From: a virus
DNA length: 36,252 nt
Virus record (IMG/VR): IMGVR_UViG_3300030104_002911
Coordinates: 1-36,252 of that record
Reading direction: 5' to 3' (one strand)
The first letter of the stretch is position 1, and each line of letters opens with the position of its first letter. A model generated the notes under the pieces. The model searched no databases. It saw only the letters and a program-made list of their open reading frames with translations, and was not told where the DNA came from. Both the position numbers and the translations under genes were made by a program. Positions 8,840 to 16,658 of this stretch are shown piece by piece.

Positions 8840-9443
8840 TTTAAATGACTTTGAATCTAGTTCTGTACCTAGTAATGATTTCAGTTTAATTCCTGCTGGA
8901 ACTGTAGCTAGGGCAGCTATAACCATTAAACCTGGAACTCATGTAATGGAGATGTTTGGTAAAACACAATCATTTCATTACTCAGCATCTACCAAAGCAA
9001 AGTGGGTGGAGTTAGAATTTACTATTATCGGTGGTGAGTTTGATAAACGAAAGGTATGGGATAGGCTATTTGTTGATGGGGATAAGATGAACCCCAATAC
9101 AAATAAACCTGTGGCATATGAGATCGGTATGAGTACTCTAAGAGCAATGATAGATAGTATAAATGGCCTTGATCCATCAGATCAGTCTGAAAATGCTCAA
9201 AGGTTAAGAAACCTTAATGGCATTGAAGATATTAATAGTAAAGAGTTCTGCATGAAAATTGGTATCAAGAAAGGTACGAATGGTTATGAGGATTCTAATA
9301 AATTGATGGTTGCTTTAACACCAAAAGATGCCGATTATATAGGTACTAGCGTTGGAGGTAATACTGCACCTCCTAATCCATCTCCTATTAATCAAGGAGG
9401 TGGACAAGCTCCTCAAGGGAATGTACCATCATGGGCAAAGTAA
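8829..9443 (+). CDS. DUF669 protein, putative single-strand DNA-binding partner
   Basis: ATG 8829 is chosen over an upstream in-frame start because AAGGAG (8817-8822) lies 6 bases before it; this gives 204 aa and an 11-base overlap with the ATPase gene. DUF669 features: LNDFE near the start, DFSLIPAGTVARAAITIKPG, GGEFDKRKVWDRLFVDGD and the KIGIKKGTNGYEDSNKL strand. The last about 35 residues are Pro/Gly/Gln-rich, like the flexible tail of single-strand-binding proteins, though it ends PSWAK rather than with an acidic tip. The family is a regular neighbour of Sak4-type recombinases; DNA binding is inferred from that. Confidence 0.75.
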   Translation: MTLNLNDFESSSVPSNDFSLIPAGTVARAAITIKPGTHVMEMFGKTQSFHYSASTKAKWVELEFTIIGGEFDKRKVWDRLFVDGDKMNPNTNKPVAYEIGMSTLRAMIDSINGLDPSDQSENAQRLRNLNGIEDINSKEFCMKIGIKKGTNGYEDSNKLMVALTPKDADYIGTSVGGNTAPPNPSPINQGGGQAPQGNVPSWAK

Positions 9444-9445
9444 TA

Positions 9446-9513
9446 GCAACGGCAAGTCTCCATAGACTCTAGTTGCATACCACTGCAGGGGGGAGTGGGC
9501 CGTTAAACCCCCC
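9446..9513 (+). other. Two intercistronic hairpins before the helicase gene
   Basis: The 95-base gap between the DUF669 and helicase genes holds a two-step stem (GCAAC 9446-9450 with GTTGC 9472-9476, enclosing AGTCT 9455-9459 with AGACT 9464-9468) and then a GC stem GGGGGG (9488-9493) with CCCCCC (9508-9513). No T-run follows, so a simple terminator is unlikely. It may stabilise mRNA or damp expression of the downstream gene. Confidence 0.45.
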
Positions 9514-9538
9514 AACATACAAAAGAAAAGAGGACGAT

Positions 9539-11221
9539 ATGATGTTACGACCTTATCAGGAGGTAGCTATCAATTCAGCAAACAAAGCATTAGACGAACA
9601 TTCTAATACGATTGTTGTCGCTCCAACTGGAGCAGGGAAAACAATTATGTTGTCTGCATTGATTGGCGAAAGACATAAGAAAAATAAAAATGTTTTGGTG
9701 TTACAACATAGAGATGAACTTGTTTCTCAAAACAGTATAAAGTTTAAAAATGTAAATCCATCTATATCTACTTCTGTGGTAGATGGAACAACAAAAGATT
9801 TTACAGGTAATGTGGTGTTCAGCATGGTTCAGACATTATCCAGAAACAATAATTTAAATAAGATGAAGCCGTTTGATATGCTCGTTATTGATGAGAGCCA
9901 TCATTCTGCAGCCAGAACTTACAAGAAAGTTATTAATAAAGTTAGAACTGACAACGAAAAAGCAGAGATTGTAGGTTTTACGGCTACACCTAACAGAGGT
10001 GATGGTAAAGGTTTGAGAGATGTATTTAATAATTGTTGTCATCAAATTGAAGTAGCTACTCTCATTCGTGAGGGATTTCTTGTACCACCCAAAACATTTG
10101 TAATTGATGTGGGTGTTCAAGATGAACTAAGTCATGTTCGTAAGACTGCTGACGATTTCGATATGGGTCAGGTTGAAGAAATTATGAACAAGAGAGTTAT
10201 TAACCAAAGAGTTGTAGAAGAGTGGAAAGATAAAGCGTCTGACAGAAAGACTGTTATATTTTGTTCGACTATTGCTCACGCTGAAAATTTACATGAGGAG
10301 TTTATAGAAGAGGGTGTTCACGCAGAGATCGTCACAGGTAATACACCTAAAGAAGAAAGGCGGCAAATACTTGAAGATTTGGAGCATGGAGATGTGCAAG
10401 TCGTTGTGAATGTAGCAGTGCTTACTGAAGGGTTTGATGCCCCTCCTGTGTCTTGTATCGTGCTTATGAGGCCATGTTCATATAAATCAACAATGGTACA
10501 GATGATTGGTAGAGGGTTACGAACAATAGACCCAGAGCTATATCCAGGTGTTGTGAAGAAAGATTGTGTCGTTCTTGACTTTGGTTACAGTCTGCTCACA
10601 CATGGTTCTATTGACGAATCAGTTGATTTAGATGGTAAAGATAAAGAGACAGGTGGTGATGCACCTACAAAAGTATGTTCAGCGTGTGATTCTGTAATTC
10701 CTATTAATGTAAAAGAGTGTCCTGTTTGTGGTCATGTATTTGAAGGCATGATAGGTGAAAACGCTGAGATGTCACGTTTTGTGATGACAGAGATTGATGT
10801 GTTCGATAGTTCTCCTTTTCGTTGGATAGATATGATGGGCAATGGGAAGATGCTTATGGCTTCTGGATTTAATGGTTTTGGTCTTATTGCCACACTTGGA
10901 GAAAACTCTATTGCTATGGTTAAGAAGAAGAATGGACAAACAAGGACTGTTGCTATTGGAACGAAAGTGCAAGCTATTGCATCTGCAGATGATTTCTTAC
11001 GTCAGATTGAAACATCTAATGGAGCTAATAAAAGCAAGCGTTGGTTAAACGAGTTAATATCAGACAAACAACGTGAGCATTTAGCTAGGTATGGAGTTTT
11101 TGTAGATAAGGTTGATTTTTCTTGGAATAAATATAAAGCCGCTTGTTGGTTAAATTATCATTGGAATAATCAGGCTATTGATAATATTGTTATAACAAAT
11201 GGATATGATAATGCAGCGTAA
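9539..11221 (+). CDS. SF2 DEAD/DEAH-type helicase with zinc ribbon
   Basis: A 560-aa start at ATG 9539 is preferred (GAGG 5 bases upstream); a TTG at 9473 would add 22 residues lying over a hairpin. Motifs: RPYQ near residue 4 (Q-motif-like), Walker A APTGAGKTI (28-36), DESHH (118-122), TATP (148-151), and motif VI QMIGRGLRT (321-329). A zinc ribbon follows: C380, C383, C394, C397. The C-terminal about 150 residues have no motif I know. This is the UvsW/RecG-like or XPB-like group common in phages, expected to remodel forks or recombination intermediates together with Sak4 and DUF669. Some relatives are annotated simply as DNA repair helicases. Confidence 0.85.
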   Translation: MMLRPYQEVAINSANKALDEHSNTIVVAPTGAGKTIMLSALIGERHKKNKNVLVLQHRDELVSQNSIKFKNVNPSISTSVVDGTTKDFTGNVVFSMVQTLSRNNNLNKMKPFDMLVIDESHHSAARTYKKVINKVRTDNEKAEIVGFTATPNRGDGKGLRDVFNNCCHQIEVATLIREGFLVPPKTFVIDVGVQDELSHVRKTADDFDMGQVEEIMNKRVINQRVVEEWKDKASDRKTVIFCSTIAHAENLHEEFIEEGVHAEIVTGNTPKEERRQILEDLEHGDVQVVVNVAVLTEGFDAPPVSCIVLMRPCSYKSTMVQMIGRGLRTIDPELYPGVVKKDCVVLDFGYSLLTHGSIDESVDLDGKDKETGGDAPTKVCSACDSVIPINVKECPVCGHVFEGMIGENAEMSRFVMTEIDVFDSSPFRWIDMMGNGKMLMASGFNGFGLIATLGENSIAMVKKKNGQTRTVAIGTKVQAIASADDFLRQIETSNGANKSKRWLNELISDKQREHLARYGVFVDKVDFSWNKYKAACWLNYHWNNQAIDNIVITNGYDNAA

Positions 11222-11471
11222 TGAAATTTTGAAAAAAGCAAAAAGTAAAATAAATGGTGATCGTCATAAGGATTATGGCGAGGCTTATGAAAATCACAAT
11301 AATATAGCGAGATTATGGTCTGTTATATTACAAAAAGAAATAACACCAGAGCAAGTATATCAGTGCATGATAGCGGTTAAACTAGGCCGACTTATCCACA
11401 GCCCCAATCATGAGGACAGTGCCATAGATATATGTGGTTATGGTGCTTTGTTAGGGGAGAAAGCAAAATGA
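11199..11471 (+). CDS. Small phage protein, DUF6378-like
   Basis: A 90-aa protein with the pattern DRHKDYGEAYENHNNIARLW, then QVYQCMIAVKLGRL, then HEDSAIDICGYGALL, which I recognise from a common phage family usually labelled DUF6378. The conserved His, Asp and Tyr residues resemble MazG-type all-alpha nucleotide hydrolases, but no E-x-x-E signature is clear, so function stays open. No good ribosome site precedes ATG 11199; ATG 11205 and 11211 are in frame too. It overlaps the helicase end by 23 bases, implying translational coupling. Confidence 0.65.
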   Translation: MDMIMQRNEILKKAKSKINGDRHKDYGEAYENHNNIARLWSVILQKEITPEQVYQCMIAVKLGRLIHSPNHEDSAIDICGYGALLGEKAK

Positions 11472-12340
11472 GTGATACATCAAAAATTGGATATCGTGTG
11501 GGATTTATTGAAACCATTGATGATACTTTAAAGATTTATAGGCATTGTCTTAATAGTGATGAATATACATTTGAAGAAAAAATGTCTCAAAGGGATGCTG
11601 TTGAGCATATTAAGAATTGTGATTTATATTACATGGGTGAAGAATTTAACGATATGCTTACAGAGTGGGGAGATCAATACCATGATATTCTGCACAGCGA
11701 ATCACGTTTTAGTAAATTTACAAGACCACCCTCAAGATTGTGTTACATTCGTGTTGATATACCTGAAATTAAATCTGGCACAGTTCCAAATTCAGGGTAT
11801 TTAACCACATACTATGAAGATGGTATGACTTCAATTACATTAGTTTCTCCAGTTCTTCCACCTACTAAAATTGGTTCTTATCATCCAGATAAGGGTACAT
11901 TTTTTCATTCCGATCAAGAGATTGATAATTGGGATGAAGAGAAGATGAAATATATGTCAAATACAATTTTAGCTATTGCAGGTTCTTTTGAGTTGATTAA
12001 CAACCCTCGTTTTATTGTATCTGAAACCGCAGGAACTAGAGCACAGAGAAAACAAATGAAGCGTGAACAAAATATTCCTTTGGAAGCATGGCATAAAATC
12101 ACATGGAATGTTGATGAAAGCACTGTATTTGTAAATGAAAATGAACGTGGTGGATGGAATATGCCTCTTCATTATACTAGGGGTCATCCCAGAAAGGCTG
12201 AACCGCATCATAAAAATCTCATGTACAAAAACGGTAAACCTTACAAATGGATAGAAGGATTTTGGTCTGGACATCCTGCTTTTGGAATTAAAAAGGGGTA
12301 TCATGCTCCTAAAATAGGAGAATCAGATGGAAAGGTTTGA
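11468..12340 (+). CDS. Hypothetical phage protein, 290 aa
   Basis: Start at ATG 11468, which overlaps the previous TGA (ATGA) and has GGGGAG about 8 bases upstream. I do not recognise the N-terminal two thirds. Near the C-terminus the protein has RAQRKQMKRE, then HYTRGHPRKAEPHH, then YKWIEGFWSGHPAFG; a similar RGH...W..G..rG pattern ends several phage hypothetical proteins. The high His/Arg content there would suit nucleic-acid or metal binding, but that is only a guess. It belongs to the replication operon by spacing. Confidence 0.6.
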   Translation: MSDTSKIGYRVGFIETIDDTLKIYRHCLNSDEYTFEEKMSQRDAVEHIKNCDLYYMGEEFNDMLTEWGDQYHDILHSESRFSKFTRPPSRLCYIRVDIPEIKSGTVPNSGYLTTYYEDGMTSITLVSPVLPPTKIGSYHPDKGTFFHSDQEIDNWDEEKMKYMSNTILAIAGSFELINNPRFIVSETAGTRAQRKQMKREQNIPLEAWHKITWNVDESTVFVNENERGGWNMPLHYTRGHPRKAEPHHKNLMYKNGKPYKWIEGFWSGHPAFGIKKGYHAPKIGESDGKV

Positions 12341-12641
12341 AATACATATAGATATGCAAATGATGACTTCCGATTTAGGTATGTTTAAAAATAGCGTTAA
12401 AGCTATTAGTAGAATGAATATAGCACATGGAGAAGGGATGTCATATTCCGTTAGCGATTTACAAAATAAGCTACAAGATAAAATTTATTCTATGATTGAA
12501 AAAGAAGAAGACATTAAAAATGCTTACTTTGTATTTGGTGAAGTTACAGTTCAGCATAAGGATAAAACAAGGGTTTACTCTATAGCATCTTCAGAGTTTT
12601 CAAATGTTTTTAACATGGAACAAGGGGAGACATATCATTGA
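12327..12641 (+). CDS. Hypothetical protein, 104 aa
   Basis: ATG 12327 is preceded by AGGAGAATCAG, a good ribosome site, and overlaps the previous gene by 14 bases. The protein has alternating strands and one amphipathic helix, with no cysteine cluster, membrane segment or known motif. Its end overlaps the TTG start of the next gene. I do not recognise it; operon position suggests an accessory replication-region gene. Confidence 0.6.
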   Translation: MERFEIHIDMQMMTSDLGMFKNSVKAISRMNIAHGEGMSYSVSDLQNKLQDKIYSMIEKEEDIKNAYFVFGEVTVQHKDKTRVYSIASSEFSNVFNMEQGETYH

Positions 12642-12886
12642 AGTTTAATCCAAAAACAGACAGTGGAGTTATAGAACCTATACCTGCATTTGCGAATTTT
12701 TGTAGCAATGTCGGTTGGGATACGAAGTTGTCTGAATTAACTGAAGAACAGATGAGAGCATTAATATTTATAATACAGGAGGCGAAGAGTATAACCTATG
12801 GTCACAAAGACATCCAAAATCTTGAACTTGAACACGTTAAGTGGTCAGGAGGACATTGGCCTCCGTCAGCAGGGATACCGTTCTGA
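12638..12886 (+). CDS. Small hypothetical protein with TTG start
   Basis: An 82-aa protein starting at TTG 12638, 7 bases after ggggaga and overlapping the previous TGA, an arrangement used repeatedly in this genome. Residues 30-55 form an acidic helix (ELTEEQMRALIFIIQEA). The end, HVKWSGGHWPPSAGIPF, overlaps the annotated start region of the following nuclease in another frame; one of the two overlapping segments is probably not translated. No family recognised. Confidence 0.5.
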   Translation: MKFNPKTDSGVIEPIPAFANFCSNVGWDTKLSELTEEQMRALIFIIQEAKSITYGHKDIQNLELEHVKWSGGHWPPSAGIPF

Positions 12887-13589
12887 TATTGTAGAACAGT
12901 TTCACGAGGCTATTGATAACGCTATCGTTGCTGATAATAAGACGAGGCCAAAAAGAAGTTATATCGGAGGTTCTTCTCTAGGTGATGATTGTGTTCGGAA
13001 GATACAATATCGTTTTATGGGAATGGAGCCAGATAAAGAAAAAGAATTTAATGCTAAGACTTTAAGAATATTTGAGTTCGGACATAACATAGAATATCAA
13101 GCGGCAGGGTGGATACAATCAGCAGGGTTCGACTTACGCACAGAGGACAAACAAGGCGAACAATTTGGTTTTAAAATTGCTGATGGAAAAATAAGAGGGC
13201 ATATTGATGGTGTTCTGTGTGGAGGTCCTATAAAGATACCATATCCTATGCTCTGGGAGTGTAAGTCAGCAAATGAAAGGAAGTTTAAGGAATTTGTTCG
13301 AGTTGGTGTAGCTCAAGCCAATAAAATTTACGCAGCACAAATCGCAGTATACCAAGCATATATGGATTTAACAGAAAACCCAGCGTTGTTTACAGTCGTG
13401 AATAAAAATACCAGTGAAATACATTTTGAACTCGTGCCATTTGATAAAGCTCTGGCACAAAAGATAAGTGATCGTGGTGTTCAAATCTTGACAGCAACCG
13501 AATCTTCTGAAATTCTACCTAGAATTTCGCACACAAGGGAGTATCATTTATGTAAGTGGTGTGAGTTTCAAAGCACCTGTTGGAAATAA
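12798..13589 (+). CDS. Cas4/AddB-like PD-(D/E)XK nuclease with Fe-S cysteines
   Basis: A 263-aa protein. Nuclease residues are visible: H96 and E99 (GHNIEY), D137 (GHIDGVL), E154 and K156 (WECKS), then Q181 (QIAVYQ). Four cysteines are placed as in Cas4/AddB iron-sulphur nucleases: C65 before the nuclease core and C252, C255, C261 at the end (CKWCEFQSTC). This suggests a 4Fe-4S-stabilised exonuclease for end resection that would feed Sak4/DUF669 recombination. The start is uncertain: ATG 12798 has GAAGAG 8 bases upstream, but it overlaps the previous gene by 89 bases and the first about 28 residues look unlike the family. Confidence 0.8.
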   Translation: MVTKTSKILNLNTLSGQEDIGLRQQGYRSDIVEQFHEAIDNAIVADNKTRPKRSYIGGSSLGDDCVRKIQYRFMGMEPDKEKEFNAKTLRIFEFGHNIEYQAAGWIQSAGFDLRTEDKQGEQFGFKIADGKIRGHIDGVLCGGPIKIPYPMLWECKSANERKFKEFVRVGVAQANKIYAAQIAVYQAYMDLTENPALFTVVNKNTSEIHFELVPFDKALAQKISDRGVQILTATESSEILPRISHTREYHLCKWCEFQSTCWK

Positions 13590-13593
13590 AAAA

Positions 13594-13618
13594 AAGGAGG
13601 AGAGGGGAAATCTCCTCC
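13594..13618 (+). other. Perfect 9-bp hairpin in primase leader
   Basis: AGGAGGAGA (13594-13602) pairs perfectly with TCTCCTCCT (13610-13618) around a ggggaaa loop. No T-run follows. The 3' arm could instead pair with the primase ribosome site AAGGAGA (13640-13646), so the two pairings are mutually exclusive and could tune primase translation. Confidence 0.5.
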
Positions 13619-13651
13619 TGAAGTAACGAGGTCACTAATAAGGAGAATATA

Positions 13652-15595
13652 ATGCGTCTTTTACACTTTGACAACACTAAATCTAGTATATCTGCTATAG
13701 ATTTGGTTGAAGAAATTAGCAGAAAAGTACCAGCATCTGTACAAATTGAGATATTAAAAGAGACATATCCACAAGGGGAGGTTCGAGGAAATCAGTTTGT
13801 AATCGGATCTTTGGCAGGGGAAGCTGGCAAATCATTAAAGATTGATATGACCCCTGGCCCTTATTTTCTTAAAGGAACGGACTTTAACGGTGGTGAAGGA
13901 GTGGGGGGTATTGTTAAGATTATGATGGAGGGAAGAAACATGAAACTTCCTGAAATTAAGGAATATTTTTCAGATTACCTAGACGGAACTCGAAGAAATG
14001 TTCGAGATAACCACCATGAATACCCAGCAACGAATCCATTTAAGAACGAATCAACTAGGAAAAAATACGATATAAATACACCCCATGATGGGGAACATCA
14101 TTATTTATCCGTAGATGGTGAGGTATTAGCGACAGTTCGTAGATACAATATTCGTGATGATTTCGGTAATGTTGAGGTTGATGCAAGTGGTAAGCCCAAA
14201 AAAGAGTTTAGGCAGTTTACGGCAAATAATCCGTATCCAAAGATGCCTGATGTACGCCCATTATATAATATACCGAACATATCTTCATCTGACAGAGTTA
14301 TATGGGTCGAGGGTGAAAAGTGTGCAGACGCTCTAAATTCACTCGGATTTACGGCAACGTGTCATATGGGTGGTGCAGGTATGTTATCCAAGAACTCGGC
14401 TCCTAGCTATGATTTTTCGCCTCTCAACGGCAAAGAAGTCATACTGTGGCCTGATAACGATAAAGCAGGTAAGAAGGTTGCTGATTTAATACAACACTTG
14501 GCACTGCAAGCAGGGGCTAAGTCGGTCACTATGCTGACACCACCACAAGGTAAGCCTGAAAGATGGGATGCTTCAGATGCGGTTGCAGAAGGATTTAATG
14601 TTAGCAGTTTCCTAAATGATGCTCGGCAGAAGGTTCAGAAGTCGGTAAACTTACTTGATGACAGTCTATCTATTCGTAGGTTCGTGGACAAAGCACCAGA
14701 GCAGAAGTTCGTGGTTAATAATGTGATGCCTTTGGGTGTTCCTGCACTTTTTGCTGCGGCAGGTGATTCTGGTAAAGGTATGATGACTATGGATTTAGCT
14801 ATGAAAATAGCATCTGGTAAGCCAATGCAGAGTGCTTTTGGAGGTGAGATAGCATCTTTCGGAAATACAGTTGTGTTTACGGCTGAAGATGACGAAGCAG
14901 AGGTACACAGGAGAATACAAAGGCTAGACCCTGATAACGAGAGATTTAACTATGAGCATGACATGAAAATCATACCATTACCTAATTACGGTGGTGTGTT
15001 TCCTATTATGCAGTCTGGTTCTGATAAAAGCTATCATACTGGCGAGGAGTTCGATAAGTATTACGATCAGTTGCTACAAATTAAAGATTTAAAGCTGATT
15101 GTGTTTGATCCGTTAGCGTCTTTTGTCCACGCTGATGTAAATGCTGATCCTGCGGCAGGGGCTGCTCTTATGGGTTTAACTGCTAAGATGGCTACAGAAA
15201 CAGGAGCTACAGTCTTGTTGTGTCACCATATGGCTAAGATTAAGGACAATGACCCACCTAGTACACCTGAAGAAGCTCGGAATCTTATTAGAGGTACATC
15301 TGCATTGGTGGACGGTGTTCGGTTTGCGTATGCAGTTTGGAATGTAAGACACGCTGAAGGTGATAAAAGATCAAAGTTAATCGCAATGGAATACAAAAGA
15401 AATATGTTTTTTGATGGAGCTGTTGTGAAATCAAATGGCCCTGCAGACCGTGAAATCCGAAAATTTGTTCGAGATATGAATACAGGACTCCTGGTTGATA
15501 AAACCGAACAACTTAACGCAACTATCAAAGATGATGAAGTAAAGATGGAATTTTTGAAGCGAGAAGTAATGAACCATCTGTACCAGTACAATTAA
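13652..15595 (+). CDS. Primase-helicase with TOPRIM and RepA-like ATPase domains
   Basis: A 647-aa protein with AAGGAG 6 bases before the ATG. An N-terminal domain (1-120) is followed by a TOPRIM domain: E220 in VIWVEGEKCADAL, then D268/D270 in WPDNDKAG. A RepA/DnaB-like P-loop ATPase follows: Walker A AAGDSGKGM (369-377), FTAEDDEAEVHRR, a Walker B strand LIVFDPLASF, and a His-rich sensor LLCHHMAK. The protein should prime and unwind DNA at phage forks; no DNA polymerase is seen in the window, so it presumably works with a host or off-window polymerase. The frame ends at 15595 but a coding-like stretch continues in the -1 frame to 15756 (separate entry). Confidence 0.85.
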   Translation: MRLLHFDNTKSSISAIDLVEEISRKVPASVQIEILKETYPQGEVRGNQFVIGSLAGEAGKSLKIDMTPGPYFLKGTDFNGGEGVGGIVKIMMEGRNMKLPEIKEYFSDYLDGTRRNVRDNHHEYPATNPFKNESTRKKYDINTPHDGEHHYLSVDGEVLATVRRYNIRDDFGNVEVDASGKPKKEFRQFTANNPYPKMPDVRPLYNIPNISSSDRVIWVEGEKCADALNSLGFTATCHMGGAGMLSKNSAPSYDFSPLNGKEVILWPDNDKAGKKVADLIQHLALQAGAKSVTMLTPPQGKPERWDASDAVAEGFNVSSFLNDARQKVQKSVNLLDDSLSIRRFVDKAPEQKFVVNNVMPLGVPALFAAAGDSGKGMMTMDLAMKIASGKPMQSAFGGEIASFGNTVVFTAEDDEAEVHRRIQRLDPDNERFNYEHDMKIIPLPNYGGVFPIMQSGSDKSYHTGEEFDKYYDQLLQIKDLKLIVFDPLASFVHADVNADPAAGAALMGLTAKMATETGATVLLCHHMAKIKDNDPPSTPEEARNLIRGTSALVDGVRFAYAVWNVRHAEGDKRSKLIAMEYKRNMFFDGAVVKSNGPADREIRKFVRDMNTGLLVDKTEQLNATIKDDEVKMEFLKREVMNHLYQYN

Positions 15596-15756
15596 AGAAT
15601 TTTAAGAAAAGTTGGTATTGTGAATTATATCTTGAACTTGAAGCCACTGGTAGAGCCAGAAGATATAGATTAAATAACTCTGGTCCTGAAGCATGGATAG
15701 GTGTTGAAGATGGCCCATTGAGTAGAGGAGAATACGAGCCTGTTACTGGAATGTAA
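15538..15756 (+). other. Coding-like -1 frame extension of the primase-helicase gene
   Basis: The -1 frame relative to the primase is open from 15538 to a TAA at 15754-15756 and beyond the primase stop reads like real protein (KSWYCELYLELEATGRARRY, then GPEAWIGVEDGPLSRGEYEP). It has no ATG, GTG or TTG start. The A-TTT-TTG run at 15550-15556 could permit slippage, or an indel may have split an original C-terminal winged-helix tail from the primase. Without a start it is unlikely to be a separate gene. Confidence 0.45.
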
Positions 15757-15763
15757 AAAAAAC

Positions 15764-15790
15764 TTGCAATCGTTGCAAAAAATATTATAT
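15764..15790 (+). promoter_or_regulatory. Class A palindrome with weak promoter features
   Basis: TTGCAA-TCG-TTGCAA (15764-15778) is a perfect-arm version of the class A element; AT-rich TATTATATAG (15783-15792) follows. There is no consensus -35 at the right distance, so it may be an operator for a weak promoter feeding the structured RNA downstream. Confidence 0.35.
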
Positions 15791-15799
15791 AGTGTTTTA

Positions 15800-15886
15800 G
15801 ATTTTTAAATTGGCTGTAAGTCAATGGTTGGGTACTCATTTCCCATTGATCGTAGATTTAAAAATCGCCTTTTGTGTTGTTTAACT
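15800..15886 (+). ncRNA. Candidate structured non-coding RNA
   Basis: A perfect 11-bp inverted repeat (GATTTTTAAAT 15800-15810, ATTTAAAAATC 15856-15866) encloses a second stem (TCAATGG 15821-15827 with CCATTGA 15843-15849). The element lies between a class A palindrome and a strong intrinsic terminator, and no ORF fits. It could be a small RNA or the leader of a terminated transcript. Family unknown. Confidence 0.4.
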
Positions 15887-15920
15887 AGCGGTGGTGTAAA
15901 AGCCACCGCTTTTTTTTTAT
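15887..15920 (+). terminator. Rho-independent terminator
   Basis: AGCGGTGG (15887-15894) pairs with CCACCGCT (15903-15910) around an 8-base loop, followed by a run of nine T, an A and more T. It ends the replication transcript and/or the candidate RNA. Confidence 0.85.
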
Positions 15921-15927
15921 TTTTTTG

Positions 15928-15956
15928 TTGACAATATTTTTTATCTGGCATAATGT
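15928..15956 (+). promoter_or_regulatory. Promoter for the 16009 accessory operon
   Basis: TTGACA (15928-15933), a 17-base spacer and TAATGT (15951-15956), immediately after a T-rich tract that could act as an UP element. A small palindrome GGAATTATTCC follows at 15958-15968, placed where a repressor could act. It lies about 50 bases before ATG 16009. Confidence 0.65.
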
Positions 15957-16008
15957 GGGAATTATTCCATATTTTGTGGGATAGAGTTAAACAAAAAAAG
16001 GTAAAAAA

Positions 16009-16419
16009 ATGAAAGCAAAAGTAAAAAGAATTGATATGGCAATCCATATCCAGGAAATTTGTGCGAAGCATAATCTTATTGTTCGTTATCAAACTTTAAA
16101 AGCTAAAAGACCAAACTATTATGCTCGTCCTGCAACTAAAGAAATTCATGTAAGACCTACTAAAAATACTGGCTACTATGTAAGCACTTTACATGAGATT
16201 GGGCATATCTTGGGAGATTATCAAGGTGCTCAATGGGGAACTCGAACTAAAGAAATTCATGCTTGGATTTATGCAAGAAAGAACGCTCTTGTATGGACAG
16301 AAACCGCTGAAAGAGTAATGCGTAAAGCTATGGATACTTATGGTTGGGGTGAAATTGAAAAGAAAATTTGGAAAGACACAACTGATAGATGTGAAAAATT
16401 AGAAAAGGTTGGTGCGTAA
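16009..16419 (+). CDS. Zincin-like metallopeptidase protein (HExxH)
   Basis: A 136-aa protein with STLHEIGHILGD; H62, E63 and H66 form the HExxH zinc site. The size and the His/Glu pattern downstream (TKEIHAWIYARKNAL) resemble short ImmA/IrrE-like (DUF955-type) phage peptidases, which cleave repressors in some systems, but the rest of that family's sequence is not clear. It is the first gene after promoter 15928 and overlaps the next by one base. The target is unknown; the repressors encoded here would be obvious candidates to test. Confidence 0.65.
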   Translation: MKAKVKRIDMAIHIQEICAKHNLIVRYQTLKAKRPNYYARPATKEIHVRPTKNTGYYVSTLHEIGHILGDYQGAQWGTRTKEIHAWIYARKNALVWTETAERVMRKAMDTYGWGEIEKKIWKDTTDRCEKLEKVGA

Positions 16420-16658
16420 TGTATGTAATCGTTGTCGATACGATTTGTAACGGTTGGCAAGCACTCGAAAGAGATGAGCATAACAATCTTATTCTATACG
16501 CTACAGAAGAAGAAGCGAATAAAGAGATTATGGACAATAACGCAGTCCGTGATGAACCTGATGAGGAACCAGAAGAATTTGTGGTTCCTTATGAGGACTA
16601 TATTGAAGGCAGAAAAACAATTTATAAAGGAGAAAATGATGAAGATATACGCATATAA
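16419..16658 (+). CDS. Acidic hypothetical protein, 79 aa
   Basis: Starts on the previous stop (TAATG). The N-terminus is YVIVVDTICNGWQALERDEH; the C-terminal half is very acidic (RDEPDEEPEEFVVPYEDY), ending in DEDIRI. Acidic small proteins in phages sometimes act as DNA mimics, but there is nothing specific here. No family recognised. It overlaps the next gene by 23 bases. Confidence 0.55.
   Translation: MYVIVVDTICNGWQALERDEHNNLILYATEEEANKEIMDNNAVRDEPDEEPEEFVVPYEDYIEGRKTIYKGENDEDIRI

Noticed and set aside
9473-9538. TTG start extending the helicase by 22 residues
   Set aside because: The added residues lie across a GC hairpin and do not look like protein sequence of the family; the ATG at 9539 has a good ribosome site.
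15800-15866. Phage attachment site for an integrase
   Set aside because: Inverted repeats alone do not define attP, the only integrase-like gene lacks a catalytic domain, and a transcript between operator and terminator explains the layout better.
16432-16635. Long N-terminal extension of the 16636 gene
   Set aside because: It fully overlaps the acidic 79-aa gene in another frame, and a good ribosome site sits directly before 16636.
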